Of a DNA stretch of 64,000 nt, positions 33,323 to 43,803 are shown piece after piece (position 1 is the stretch's first letter; each line of letters starts with the position of its first letter). The notes under the pieces are model-generated. The model was not told the origin of the DNA, did not search any database, and saw nothing but the letters and a program-made list of their open reading frames with translations. Both the position numbers and the translations under genes were made by a program. This DNA comes from Blastocystis hominis (taxonomy: Eukaryota; Sar; Bigyra; Opalinata; Blastocystidae), in the NCBI RefSeq assembly GCF_000151665.1, contig NW_013171831.1, forward strand, positions 62,001 to 126,000. Reading direction: 5' to 3'.

Positions 33323-34506
33323 TTAAAGGACCTTTTTCTTCTCTTCTTCCTTCGAAATCATCTTGGCATTCTCCCCGATCTCCGCAATTGCTTCGAGCGA
33401 CTCTGGACAAAACAGCAATTGCAGTCGTTCGGAGGACAAGACCTGCTTCAACAACTTCGGATTCTTGTGAATCAGCAGCTTGTATAGCGGCGTGTTCTTC
33501 ATAAACTACGCAATACATGAAGAACAAAGCGAGTACCTTCACAACGATCTCCGGATGCGACCGCACCACCGACGACGCAGCACGAAGCTGCTCTACAATG
33601 AAAGCTCGCTAAAACCCACACCTTTGGTAAACTTTTTCGCCTGCTTGACGTGCAATGCGCGCATGGACGCCGTATCGCTATTTTGCTTCATCCGTTGATT
33701 CGCTCTGCGCATGAACTCGATCTTTTGATGAAACAAACAGAAAAAAACGAACATGCTCGGGAGCGAAGACAAGCTTTCTCCCAATGCCTTCCTCCAGACG
33801 ACGCAGCACTTCGCTGCGAACCTCCGGAGCGAAGGGATGGTTGCGAGAGAGGATCATCTGCATTACCAGCTTCACATTCTCATCTTGCTGGATCATGCGA
33901 TCGAGTCCCGGGTTTAATTCGATTAGTTTGATGATGAGTGGATGAGAGAGAAGACACCCGCGTACAATCGCTGGATCTTCCAAAAGAGCACGAAAAAAGG
34001 GAGTTTGTGAAAAGGACTTCATGAAATAGTCGTCCGTAAGGTACGTTTGCCACAATTCCTCAAGGGAATGAGAGAAAATGTATTTCTCGGCTTCCTGCGT
34101 GATCTCGCTGAAAGTTCGTATACTCCGACTTTCCTCGGTTTCGCTACTGCTGTGGGGAGTTTCAGGGGACGACTCTTGCTGCTTTCCGTTTTGTAGGCAC
34201 ATGCTGATCAAGTATTCCTCCACCTGCTCCTCTTGTTCTTGTATTGATGGCTTATCGATGTCATGCTTAATAAGTCCTGTGAGAACGGAGTTATTTGTAA
34301 GATCTATGAATCACACACTCCGATCGCGTCTTACTGTAGTCTTGAAGCGAAGAATCGTCGTTTAGAATCGTTCCATAGTGGAGCAGCGACAAGGTTCCTC
34401 CGCACAGATTAAGAATAGTGAGAACTTTTTTCTTCACGTCCGCGACTTTCTCGCACGGCTCGACGGAGAGCGTGAGGTTTTGTCCGGAAAGAAGATGTAC
34501 AATCAT
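33323..34506 (-). CDS. Ubiquilin-like protein (UBL plus STI1 region)
   Basis: Predicted 353 residues in five exons. ATG at 34504-34506. Residues 1-70 form a ubiquitin-like domain (MIVHLLSGQNLTLSVEPCEK ... LHYGTILNDDSSLQDYNL), the last part created by splicing out a 31-nt intron (34304-34334). A STI1-type region follows (FRALLEDPAIVRGCLLSHPL, LIELNPGLDRMIQ, NVKLVMQMIL) with IEFMRRANQRMKQ, as in ubiquilin/Dsk2 proteins that shuttle ubiquitinated clients to the proteasome. No C-terminal UBA domain is visible; instead the protein ends with FMKNTPLYKLLIHKNPKLLK and a Lys/Glu tail. Without a UBA it may bind clients but not ubiquitin chains. It sits between EF-Ts and the E4 ligase on the same strand. 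Confidence 0.8.
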
Positions 34507-34731
34507 AAAAATGGGTGTACGGAATTGGTGCGCATATCTGTTCGCACCGTTTGTATTATTGCGTATGCCTCAAACAAACAGGCAAACAAACAAACAAACG
34601 AGATTGCAAAGAGGGATCAAAGATGAAAGGAAGGACGGAAACAGATACAAATTACCAAATAACCATAAAGCGATATTGACTCGATTTATACCCACAAAAC
34701 AATCATTCACTCACTCACTCACTCGCTCACT

Positions 34732-37700
34732 CTATCCAAACCGTTCCTTAAACTTCTTCTTCAAATACTCATGAATCCGTTTCTTCAACTCCTCATCCGG
34801 CTTAATCATCTCCTTGGTGATGGGTTCCCTCGTAAACGGGTCTGTCGGGTTGTTAATCGCGAGTTGTCTCTCCACCGTTGACAAATCGCACCGATTATTC
34901 GACGGCAGGATCACCGGCTGCTGCATCACCGTGCACATCAGCGGGTCCATGAATTCGTCCGGCGCATCATCCAGAACGCTCTGCAAATATTCGTTCAGCA
35001 CTTTGTAATGATCGAAGTACTTATGAATCATCTGCACCACATTGCGCAGCTGGACGAACCGCGCCTTGTCCATCTGCGGGTGATCTTCAAAGAACCCCAC
35101 GAGCCAGTCCACGAGCTCGATCGAAAAATACGCATCGTCCTCGATGATGCTAATGATCACCAAGTTGTTGAAGGAGGGGTCCGGATCCAGCTCCGCCAAG
35201 ATCGACGGCAGAATCGTCGGGGGCGTGCGTGGCGGCGTGAAGCCCAGCACGAGCTGCGAGAGAATGTTCACGATGAGCGCGAGCCAGCGATCGAAGTCCA
35301 ATCGAATCGTTTCGCACGCCGGATTCCCGCGGAAAATCGGCTTGTACAGCGTGGCGAGGAGCAGGAGGAGGAACTAGATGGGAGAACCGTGGAAAGGGGA
35401 CCCTGGTGACGCGGGAGAGAAGGAGATCGGAGGTGAGAAGCTGGAAGAGCGCGCGATGTTTGACGGCGCGGGAGAGCAGATTGATGACGTGCTTCACGCT
35501 TTCGAGGAGGTTCCGCGTCATCGCTTTGAGCTGGGAATACAGTTCCGTGGCGGGCTGAGAGGGGCTGGCGGCCTCGTTGCGGAGGAGTTCTTCCTGCTGC
35601 ACGAGGCGCGTTTGGTACTCGGTGAGGGCGTCGATGGTGTTGACAGTGGTGTGGATCATGTCCTCCACGAACTGCCCCGACAGCCCCTCCGGCAAGCACA
35701 GCGGGTACAGCAACTGGGGCAGCTCCGCCAGTCCGGCATCGCCTCCCTAGAATCGACTTTGTTCAAACAAAAAGGCACATAACGAGATCGCAGCAGCGAG
35801 GCGAACAGCTTCACCGTCTGCAACTGCACGAGACTGGCGCGTGCGGGGTCCACGAACGACGCGGAGTCGATGAACGCCTGCTGCGCGAAGAGCCAGAGCA
35901 TGTGTCGCAGCACGGGGTAGCAGTACAGCATCGACGACGCGGCGGCGTCCTCGCGGTCGCGTGCGGCGCCGCGGAAGCAGTAGAACATCTGGATCAAATC
36001 GAAACGCTGCGAGAGATTGTCCAGCAGCTGCGGGTTCAGGCACAGCGCGCAGAGCAGCAGCGAGTAATCGCTCTCTCCGCGCTCGATCCAGCAGCGCATC
36101 TCCTCGGCGGGCTGCGTGCGCACCAGCCACTCCAGCGTTAACGAGACGAGCTCCAGCAGCGAGCTGGCGAGCGTATCGAACATGGGGCACTTCATCACAC
36201 CGATAATCACCACGTCGCGCAGAAGGGAGCGGGAGTCCCCGCGGGGAGGCGGGATGGCGGAGTCGGGGATGAAGCAGAAGTCCTCGCAGTAGAAGGTGAG
36301 ATGGAGCTGCGTGGGGAAGAGACAGTTCGCGGGGATCGCCAGGTTCAGCAGCGAGAGCAGAGCGAAGGAGAGGTGCTCGGAGAAGCGGAGGAAAACCGCG
36401 GGGAGCAGGCCTACGGCGAGCTGGGCCTGGCGAAGCTGGCGGGAGAAGGTGAGACGCGTCATCTCGTCCATGAGCTGGAAGTTCTGGAAGAAGCCGGCCG
36501 TGCCGATGCTCATTAATTTGATGGCCAAAGCGAAGAGTTCGACGCGGAGATTGTCGGCATTGCAGTCGATGTACGCATCATTGGCAATGAACTGGTCGAG
36601 GATGCATCCGGTCATGCAGGACGCATTCTCGATCAATTGCGTGGTGTGAGGGACGCAACGCATGTCGTGGCGATTGTGCGCCAGGAAACAATGCCGCGCG
36701 ACCGGGTGCGTGATCAGCACGAACACGTGATTGCACTGATGCGCAGGGAAACCCCCGCCGATCTCCATCTCCTCCGCGTAGCACACCGAGCACAGCGACA
36801 GCGAGCAGTGCATGCAGTGGAACACTGTTCCGATGATCGGCGACGTTCCGCACATGTAACACGCTGTCTCAGGGTGCAGAAAACCGTGGAACTCCCCCTT
36901 CCCGCGGTTCCTGCTTCGCCGAAACGCCCGGCTCAGCGGGCCGTGCAGCAGACACTCCCGCGGGGACCCGCAGAAGCAGATGGAGTGCTTGTAGGGCGCG
37001 AGTTCGGCGTCCCACTCGCCGTCGACGCGCACGTACGCGGAATCTCTTCGATTCCCGCGGATCTGCTCGACCTTCTGAGCGATCCACGCGGTGAATTCGG
37101 CGTCGGCCTTGTCGTTGTCTTCATTGTTATTGTTATTTTCATTGAAAAAATCATAATCCAAATTAACAACATCATCCTCATTATTATCATTACTATCAAT
37201 ATTATCATCATTATTATCATTAATATTATCATTAATATTATTAATATTATCAATATGGATGGTAGCAGCAGCACTGTTGCGCTTCTGAAAATCGCGGAAC
37301 TCGCTGCAGGTGGTGATGGCGTCCGGCAACCGCGGAGGAAAGGAGGGAACGGGGCGGAAGAGCCGTCCGTAGGCCTGAGCGGGGATTTTGGCGGGGATCT
37401 GGGCGAAGAAGTGCGTCAGCGCGTGATGAGATTGGTCCATCTCGCCGGTGTCGCGGATCTGCGCGAAGAGCTGGAGCGTGGAAACGGGGAAGGGCGGAGT
37501 GAAGGCGGCGCAGACCTCGGCCACCTCCTTCTGGAAGCAGGCGGGGCAGAGGAAGTACGCGGCGCAGCAGAGGCAGCGGAAGAGCGAGGGCGTCGTGATC
37601 GCTTGCGTGCAGCGCGCACAGCGCAGCGGCGGGGCGAAGCGCGGCGTGAGCGGAGAGAGACGACGCCCCGCGAGGGCGAAATTGAGAGTGTAGTCGTAGA

Positions 37701-38944
37701 GCGGTTTGAGTCGTAGAACCGCGGGAGAGAGGGTCGGAGCGAGGGCGAGGGAGCGGAGATCGCGGTAGAAGGAGAGGAGCGGCGCGGAGGGCTTGGATTT
37801 CTCGCTGTCGGGAAGGATGGCGAGGTCTTCGACGCGGGAGCGGAAGAGAATCCACCACTGCTTGGGGTCGGGGTCCCGCGCGATCTGATTGGCCGGCCGC
37901 AGCCAGTTGAGCAGACTGGTGATCGCGTAGTAGGCGTCCGGCTGCGTGGGGAGGTTGCGCTGGAGAATGTCCACGCGGCCGAGGTCGCTGAAGAAGTAGA
38001 GGAGCCACTTCTTGGCGGTGGGGTGCCGCGGGGATTCGTCGAGAACGGGGGCGAGCAGAGCGAGGATGGCCATTAACAGGTTCATTAGCAGGCCGTCGGA
38101 GGAGAGAAAATCGTTCGGGTTGGAGCGACGCGCGCGGTTGGCTTCGCAGAGCATCGCGGTGAGATTGAGGACATAATCGCGGGAATGGGGGGAGGCGGTG
38201 AGGAAGGTGCGGAGCATGTCGATCTGAGCAGCGTGGATTCGGCTCATGGTGCGATGTTGGGAGTCGAGAATGAGGGATTGCTGGTCCTTGGAGAAGGTGG
38301 CGGTGAGGCAGCTGAGCCGGTTTTCGATCATGATGGGCGTGAGAACGGTCTGGTAGCGGAAGAAATGAAGGAAGAACGAGGCGGATTCGAGCGATTTGCC
38401 GGAGTAGTACAGGGAGGAGGGGAAGAGAGGGTATTGCTCCGCCATGGAGAGAGCGAAGCGAGGGGAGACTTGGCAGAAATTGGCGTAAAGCTCGTGGATG
38501 GAAGCAACGCGGTCGAAATGTTGCGTGTCCAGGTAGCGAGTCGAGGACACCGTGAAGTCCGACTCGTAGAGGAGCTTGGAGAGGTAGGAGAGGAATTGGG
38601 TCGGGTCCGCACTGTATTCGGAGGGACATTGCGGCACATAGGACTGAAAATCGCAAAATAAGTCCTTGATCAACTGACGACCATCTTCACGCTCTTTGAC
38701 TTCGGTTATGTAGGCATCCAGGAAATTAGAGGCAGAAATCCAGAAGGCATTGTGTGTGGTATCTTCTCCCTGCAGAAATTCTGGCGTACAGAGCAGGGAA
38801 CGCATCATTATTATCAGATATCGTCTTTCATCAACAGACTCGGCTCTCTCCCCATATTGTATTTCGTTCAGGTATACTTTTATCAACGAACTAGGTAGTA
38901 GCTGATAAAGCCAATTCTTACTGCCAATACGACGGAGATTGCAT
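34732..38944 (-). CDS. Ubiquitin chain-elongation factor E4 (UFD2/UBE4), with ZZ-finger insert
   Basis: Predicted 1373 residues in four exons. Exon 1 is 23 nt (ATG at 38942-38944, MQSPSYWH); introns at 38891-38921, 35747-35778 and 35374-35401 (28-32 nt). The C-terminus is a typical E4 U-box: DDAPDEFMDPLMCTVMQQPV, NPTDPFTREPITKEMI. The long helical core upstream matches UFD2-type cores. Unusually, the middle carries Cys-rich fingers: CARCTQAITTPSLFRCLCC..CPAC and CYMCGTSPIIGTVFHCMHCS..CSVC..HQCNH, the latter a clear ZZ type. Between them is an Asn/Asp-rich run near 37120-37260. E4 enzymes extend ubiquitin chains with Cdc48 in protein quality control. ZZ fingers in other E3s bind N-terminal degrons or SUMO, so this insert may add substrate recognition. 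GC-rich except for the Asn/Asp tract. Confidence 0.88.
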
Positions 38945-39734
38945 TCTGTCTATTTTCTCTAAAACCGACACATCTATTGTTTTCCACAACTACATTGCAT
39001 GAGCCACCCGCCCATAAAACATACCTTGTAGATGTCTTCGGAAACAGACATTGGGAGTAAAATTATTTGTCAATGTAATAGGTATGCCGGAAACTGTAGA
39101 ATCAATTGGCCATTTGATTTTCACCCACAAAAAACGAATTATTCGCCATCCCGACTAACTGCTTGTCAAATGTGACTCGCCTTAGAATGTTCCATTTTGC
39201 TTTCCTTTTCAACAAACAACTCAAATACGACAAATATCATAAAGAATGACCTTAGAATTGTTCTTTACGAACGGGTGGAGGTCCGCAGGGTTGTAACATT
39301 TTCTACTGTTAACAAATCCCACAAAAGAGCCATTGCTCTCTTACCTCGAGCATTGTAGAACGCACACGCGCCACAGATTCATTTTCCGCTATAGATACAA
39401 AATAAAGCATATCTTCATGGCCAATATGGGAAGCCAATGTGTCACGCTGCATATTTACAGCCCATTCACTACAGTGTTAACGATCCACCACACAAAACTG
39501 CATACAATTTTGTCATGTCCGGGTGTCCAGTTCCAATATATTTTCCCTGGAGATGATCCCAATTCTTCGAAAAAGAAAGGTTAACATTGAATCGATCGTC
39601 ACTACTCTAGATATCAGTTGAAAATCCAATGTGATGTACCATAAGTTTATTCCAGATCGAAACAACAAATAATGGTTTTTCAAAAAGGATGAGGGTAGTA
39701 TTATATATAGTGGTGTGTTGAGAGTTGAAGCAGG
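38945..39734. other. Intergenic stretch upstream of E4
   Basis: About 790 nt of AT-rich DNA with no supported gene. The next feature is the first tRNA-Glu. Confidence 0.4.
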
Positions 39735-39807
39735 TCCCATGTAGTCTAGCAGGTTAGGATAGCGGGTTTTCACCTCGCCGACCCGGGTTCGAGTCCCGGC
39801 ATGGGAG
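39735..39807 (+). tRNA. tRNA-Glu (UUC), copy 1
   Basis: 73 nt folding as a normal tRNA: acceptor TCCCATG with CATGGGA, discriminator G, D-arm GTCTAGCAGGTTAGGAT, anticodon stem GCGGG/CTCGC with loop TTTTCAC (anticodon TTC), T-arm CCGGGTTCGAGTCCCGG. Followed at once by CTTTTTTG, a Pol III terminator. No intron. Confidence 0.97.
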
Positions 39808-39958
39808 CTTTTTTGTCTTTCGTTTTGTTTGGATAGAGTGTAGGGTGCAATGTGTATGCTTGGGCTTTGCTTCATTTGTTTTTTCTTCCCTACACCCGAT
39901 TTCTCTCCGTTCTGAGTTGCTTTACAAAATATGGTGTAGTTTTGGGAACGAAAACAGG

Positions 39959-40031
39959 TCCCATGTAGTCTAGCAGGTTAGGATAGCGGGTTTTCACCTC
40001 GCCGACCCGGGTTCGAGTCCCGGCATGGGAG
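39959..40031 (+). tRNA. tRNA-Glu (UUC), copy 2
   Basis: Identical to copy 1 over all 73 nt, 151 bp downstream in the same orientation, again followed by CTTTTTTA. The five bases before each gene (CAGGT overlapping the start) also match, while the rest of the flanks differ. Confidence 0.97.
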
Positions 40032-40220
40032 CTTTTTTATCATTCTTTTTATTTACCTATTCCTGCTCTAGATTATTACTGAGAGCTAGAACTCGCTAGT
40101 TCGATTTGTATCTCTGTATAGCGTATATTGCGAATAACAGTATCGAAATTCGAGAGTTTTGATTGTACCGCCTTTTTTGTCAGAATTCTTTGAAGGCTGT
40201 ATCCGTATCTACGACCACTT

Positions 40221-42874
40221 ATGTTTTCAAGGATATTGTTAAGTCAGCAAAGTCCGAAGAAATGCCGAAAACAGGAAATGTCAACCATGGAGCGATCTAC
40301 AATTGTGCAGACATCGAGTGATGATGAGTTTACTAGTGCCTCGATGTCTCGACAAGACATGGTACTAAAGAGTTCACGGTTGAAGAAGTTAAAGTCTCAG
40401 TCATCTGTGAGTAGTCCAGATGTTAAAGTGCACTCTACCAAGCGTCAACCAATTGTGAGCGACGACAGTGATATGGATGCATTTGAAGCTGAGAGTGTTG
40501 AGAGAGAATTAAAGGATGTGGATAAGCAGAGTACCCTAAGCATTTCTAGTTCCTCAAGTGTGATTAGTATTTCGAGTGCTAGTAGTTCATCAAACTCAGT
40601 GAGTACTTTGGATGTGGATCGTTCTGCCAGCACATCCATTCCTTCCAGCTCGAACCCTTCTATGAGCACATCAGGCTCGCACAGTACATCCAGTGTTTCA
40701 ACGTCCTCCTCGACGTCTTCTCTGTTCGAGCAGGAGGGCAATGAATCACCCGTGCTGGCGTCTCCTCAGCGAAGGCGAAGCCATGCGATGATTCCCGAGC
40801 TTCCTCTGCAGCGTCGAACGAGCTCGGCCGATGATGGATCGCTGATTTTGACCGTGAAGCGATCGAAGAAGCGGCCGCCTTCGTTCCCCGCTGCTCCGCC
40901 GATGGATGGGAGCGCAGAGGAATCGAAGAAGCAAGCGGATTGGACTGTAACGAGCGGATCGGTGCGCTCCCAACCCGATCAATGCGAGAACGCAACGCCA
41001 AAGAAATCGGTGCGTGTGAGGCCGAGTCAGCCATTCAATCGGAAGTCTATTGAGCCATCGAAATCGAAATCGAAATCGAATGAATCATCAAACTCGAAAT
41101 CGAATGAATCATCGAACTCCAAATCCATCAATCCGTCGAACTCCAAACCCATCGAACCCCCTCTGTATCCCAACCCCATCGAACCCCCTTTGAAAACCAA
41201 ACCCACCCCTTCCCCTCCTTCCAACGCTTCCAAACCCCGTCGACCAACCAACCCACCCCGCCTATCCAAGCCCTCCAAGTCCTCCAAGTCCTGGAAATAC
41301 GCTCCTCTCGCCACATCCCAACTCCTGCCCCCTCGCCCCGCCGACTCCCTCGCCATCGTCGACTTGTACTCCTACACGCCGCCCTACGACCAGCTCGCCA
41401 TCCGTCCTGCCTCCAAACAGCAGCTCAAACACTGGATCGAAGCCCCCATCGCTCCCTCCCTCTGCATTCTCCACGGACCCCCGGGAAGTGGAAAAGTAGA
41501 AACCTCGTCCGCCGTGAATTCTAGCGATCTTTGCTTCGCAGCATTGCCGCGGAAAACAACCTGTTTCTCTGTTTCTCCGATGTGATGGAGGGCATTCCGT
41601 CCTCGAACGACGAAGTCACGACCCAAATGGCCCTATTTGCGAATTGGGTCCGAAGTGGATATATGTACCCTAACGATGTAATCCCTCCTTCCGACCAAAT
41701 CGCCCAGACCGTTCTCTTCGTCATCGACCAATTACCCGTTTCGCTCGACCTCTCCTTCGCCAAAGAAAACCGATTTCGAAACGACCGGTACCCAATGAAA
41801 AACTCTTTTTCACCACCAGCCGCTTGTTCCAGTCGCTCGTCTCCCTGCTCCAAACCCCAAAACCGGGGTCCGGGCGTTTCGTGTGGGTGGTGGACACGGT
41901 GGACGAAAACAGCACGATTTCTGCCATCCGCTACCTGCTGCCCAAACTGCCCTCCGACCCTCCGTGCATCGAGCTGAAGCCGCCGTCGCACCGCATGTAC
42001 CGCCTGGGTGTTTCTCTGCGTGACGCGTAGGAGCGTGAGCGGCCTGCAGCGCCTGTTCGGGTCCTGCGCGAAGAGCCTGCTGGACCGCGTGGTGGACTGC
42101 AGCCACGGCGATCTGCGCCAAATTTGCCTCAAGCTGTGGATCTTCGGCGACCGCTGGGTCGATGAAACGCCTTTAATCACGGGGAACGACTCGTTCTGGG
42201 GCCTCTTTCATATGGTCAAGAAGATGCTGCTGGGGAAACGGAGGTCCGACGGGCGATTGGAGAACGACTTCGATCGAATGTTCGTCGAAAATCGCATCAC
42301 CGTGTCCGATGCCGTCGATTATCTGGATGCCAATTTTCCGGACTATTTTGGCGATATTCAGGACTGTGCCGAAATTCTGGACGATTTTTCGGAGGTCGAA
42401 AATCTGGGCTATTTCCGTCATCGAAGCGGGAAAAAGACGGAAAAAGAGGGGGACGACATGCAAGCCGTCATGGAACGCATCCGATTCCAGGTTTTAAGTC
42501 TCTCCCCCGCGGTTCGGAACGCCCATCCCACTCTGCAGATGAAACGGTTCGCTGCGATCAATTCCCCGCGGTGGAGTTCAATGCAGAATCTGCGGTGGTT
42601 CCGTCGTGAGGACGTGAAAAAAGCGTGGAATCGGTTTCGCGAGGTGATGAAGAGTGGAATTGGATTTGAAGAGTTCGTGGAGTTGGGACCAACGTTTATT
42701 AGTCGAATCGAGAAGAGCGTTTTTGAGGAATTGGGGTGGAAAGAGAAAGAGAACGAAGAAGAGAAGGAAAAAGGGATGATGCGAGTGATTGATCTGGAGG
42801 AGTTCACGAAGATTCTACATTTGGTGATGGATTTGAGTGATGTAGGTGTGGAGGAGAGGATTGAGTGTAGATGA
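40221..42874 (+). CDS. RAD17: RAD17/Rad24 checkpoint clamp-loader subunit
   Basis: Predicted 852 residues in four exons; introns at 41496-41524, 41788-41819 and 41997-42030 keep the frame. The core starts near residue 385 (DLYSYTPPYDQLAIRPASKQ) with Walker A ILHGPPGSGKRSLLRSIAAE. The Walker B-like segment is FVWVVDTVDENSTI. Then come DCSHGDLRQICLKLW and the RAD17-specific region SFWGLFHMVKKMLLGKRRSD and DAVDYLDANFPDY. It would replace RFC1 and load the 9-1-1 clamp at damaged DNA. The first 380 residues are an unusual Ser-, Lys- and Pro-rich, probably disordered, extension with SxSE and KSNESSN repeats, rich in potential phosphorylation sites. The start could be 40221 or the later ATG at 40278. 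Confidence 0.85.
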
Positions 42875-42939
42875 AGATGTATGATATGCTGGGAATGGAA
42901 GATGACCCCATTGAAGAGTAGTTTTGTACCATTATTTTC

Positions 42940-42947
42940 TGTTTGTT
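42940..42947 (+). terminator. TGTTTGTT polyadenylation motif for RAD17
   Basis: 66 nt after the RAD17 stop and only 11 nt before the USB1 start codon, so USB1 transcription must begin inside or before the RAD17 3' UTR. Confidence 0.7.
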
Positions 42948-42958
42948 CAAATCGACTC

Positions 42959-43695
42959 ATGGAGGCATCGCAGCTAGGCGTTGCAGATAAAAGGAGAACG
43001 CGGCAAGAGGACAATTCCAAGGAAGAGGAGCAACCCAAACGGATCAGACAAATCCAGCATGTGGATGGGAATTGGCCATCGTTTGCTTATATTTTGGGTA
43101 CTTTTGCAGAAGAAACAGGTCATTTGTAGTGGAAGGAGAAGAAGCCACTCTTTTCGTAAATGACAAAATTAGAGAATTAAATTCGCAACTCAATCTCAGC
43201 AGCTCAAAGCAGTTTCGACCCTTGTCGTCAGAAACGCAAGGATTCAATCGTTTTCACGTAAGCTTGACGCGTTTATTCTTTCTGCGTGGCTTCCAAATCG
43301 AGTCCTTTGTAAACTCTGTTCGCCAAGCCGTAGCAACGCCAGCATTTTACATATCAGCCTCACAAACTCGTATCTTCACAAATGAGGATAAATCGAGATC
43401 TTTCTGTTCACTCTTGATTCAACGCGGATTCAACAAAGTCGTCGATCTTATCCACCAGCTGGACGAGGTTCTCGTGAAGTACAAAAAAGAAAAGTTCTAT
43501 GATCCTCCTGTTCCACATTGTACTGTGGGAAGCGTTGTTGGAGATTTGAGCGAAGAAGCAAAGAAACTGGGGATATTTGGAAATGAAACGGAGGAAGAGG
43601 ACGAAGAGGAGATTGAGGAAGAGGCGATAGAGCAAAAAGTGTGTTCCATTATATTGAGCATTGGAAATCAGAGTCATATCATTCGTTTGAAATAG
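42959..43695 (+). CDS. USB1: USB1/Mpn1, U6 snRNA 3' exonuclease (2H phosphoesterase)
   Basis: Predicted 234 residues in two exons (intron 43098-43129, 32 nt). The start IRQIQHVDGNWPSFAYI matches the conserved RxxPHxxGNWxxxxY opening of USB1. The first catalytic motif is FHVSLT (HxS). ISASQTRIFTNEDKSRSF corresponds to the family's KIYTNQEKTRTF. The second motif, VPHCTVGSVVGD, has HxT where most members have HxS; Thr can serve the same role in 2H enzymes. USB1 trims and caps the U6 snRNA tail. An acidic insert (ETEEEDEEEIEEE) follows the second motif. Stop TAG at 43693-43695 with TGTTTGTT three nt later. Confidence 0.9.
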
Positions 43696-43697
43696 AT

Positions 43698-43705
43698 TGT
43701 TTGTT
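43698..43705 (+). terminator. TGTTTGTT polyadenylation motif for USB1
   Basis: Begins two nt after the genomic TAG. If cleavage falls about five nt before the motif, as in Blastocystis, it would cut at or just after the T of the stop codon, and the poly(A) tail would supply the rest of a TAA. Confidence 0.7.
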
Positions 43706-43803
43706 TGACAACAGTGTTTTGTTCAACTCAAAAAGACACTCCCAATTATCTGTTTTCATTCCAAGAGATCCTTTCTCTATTTTTTTATAAAATTGCAAAA
43801 GGA

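Noticed and set aside
36637-37716. A 359-codon plus-strand ORF
   Set aside because: Antisense to the E4 ligase; its middle is a poly-Ile run that is the reverse of the Asn/Asp tract. No independent signal.
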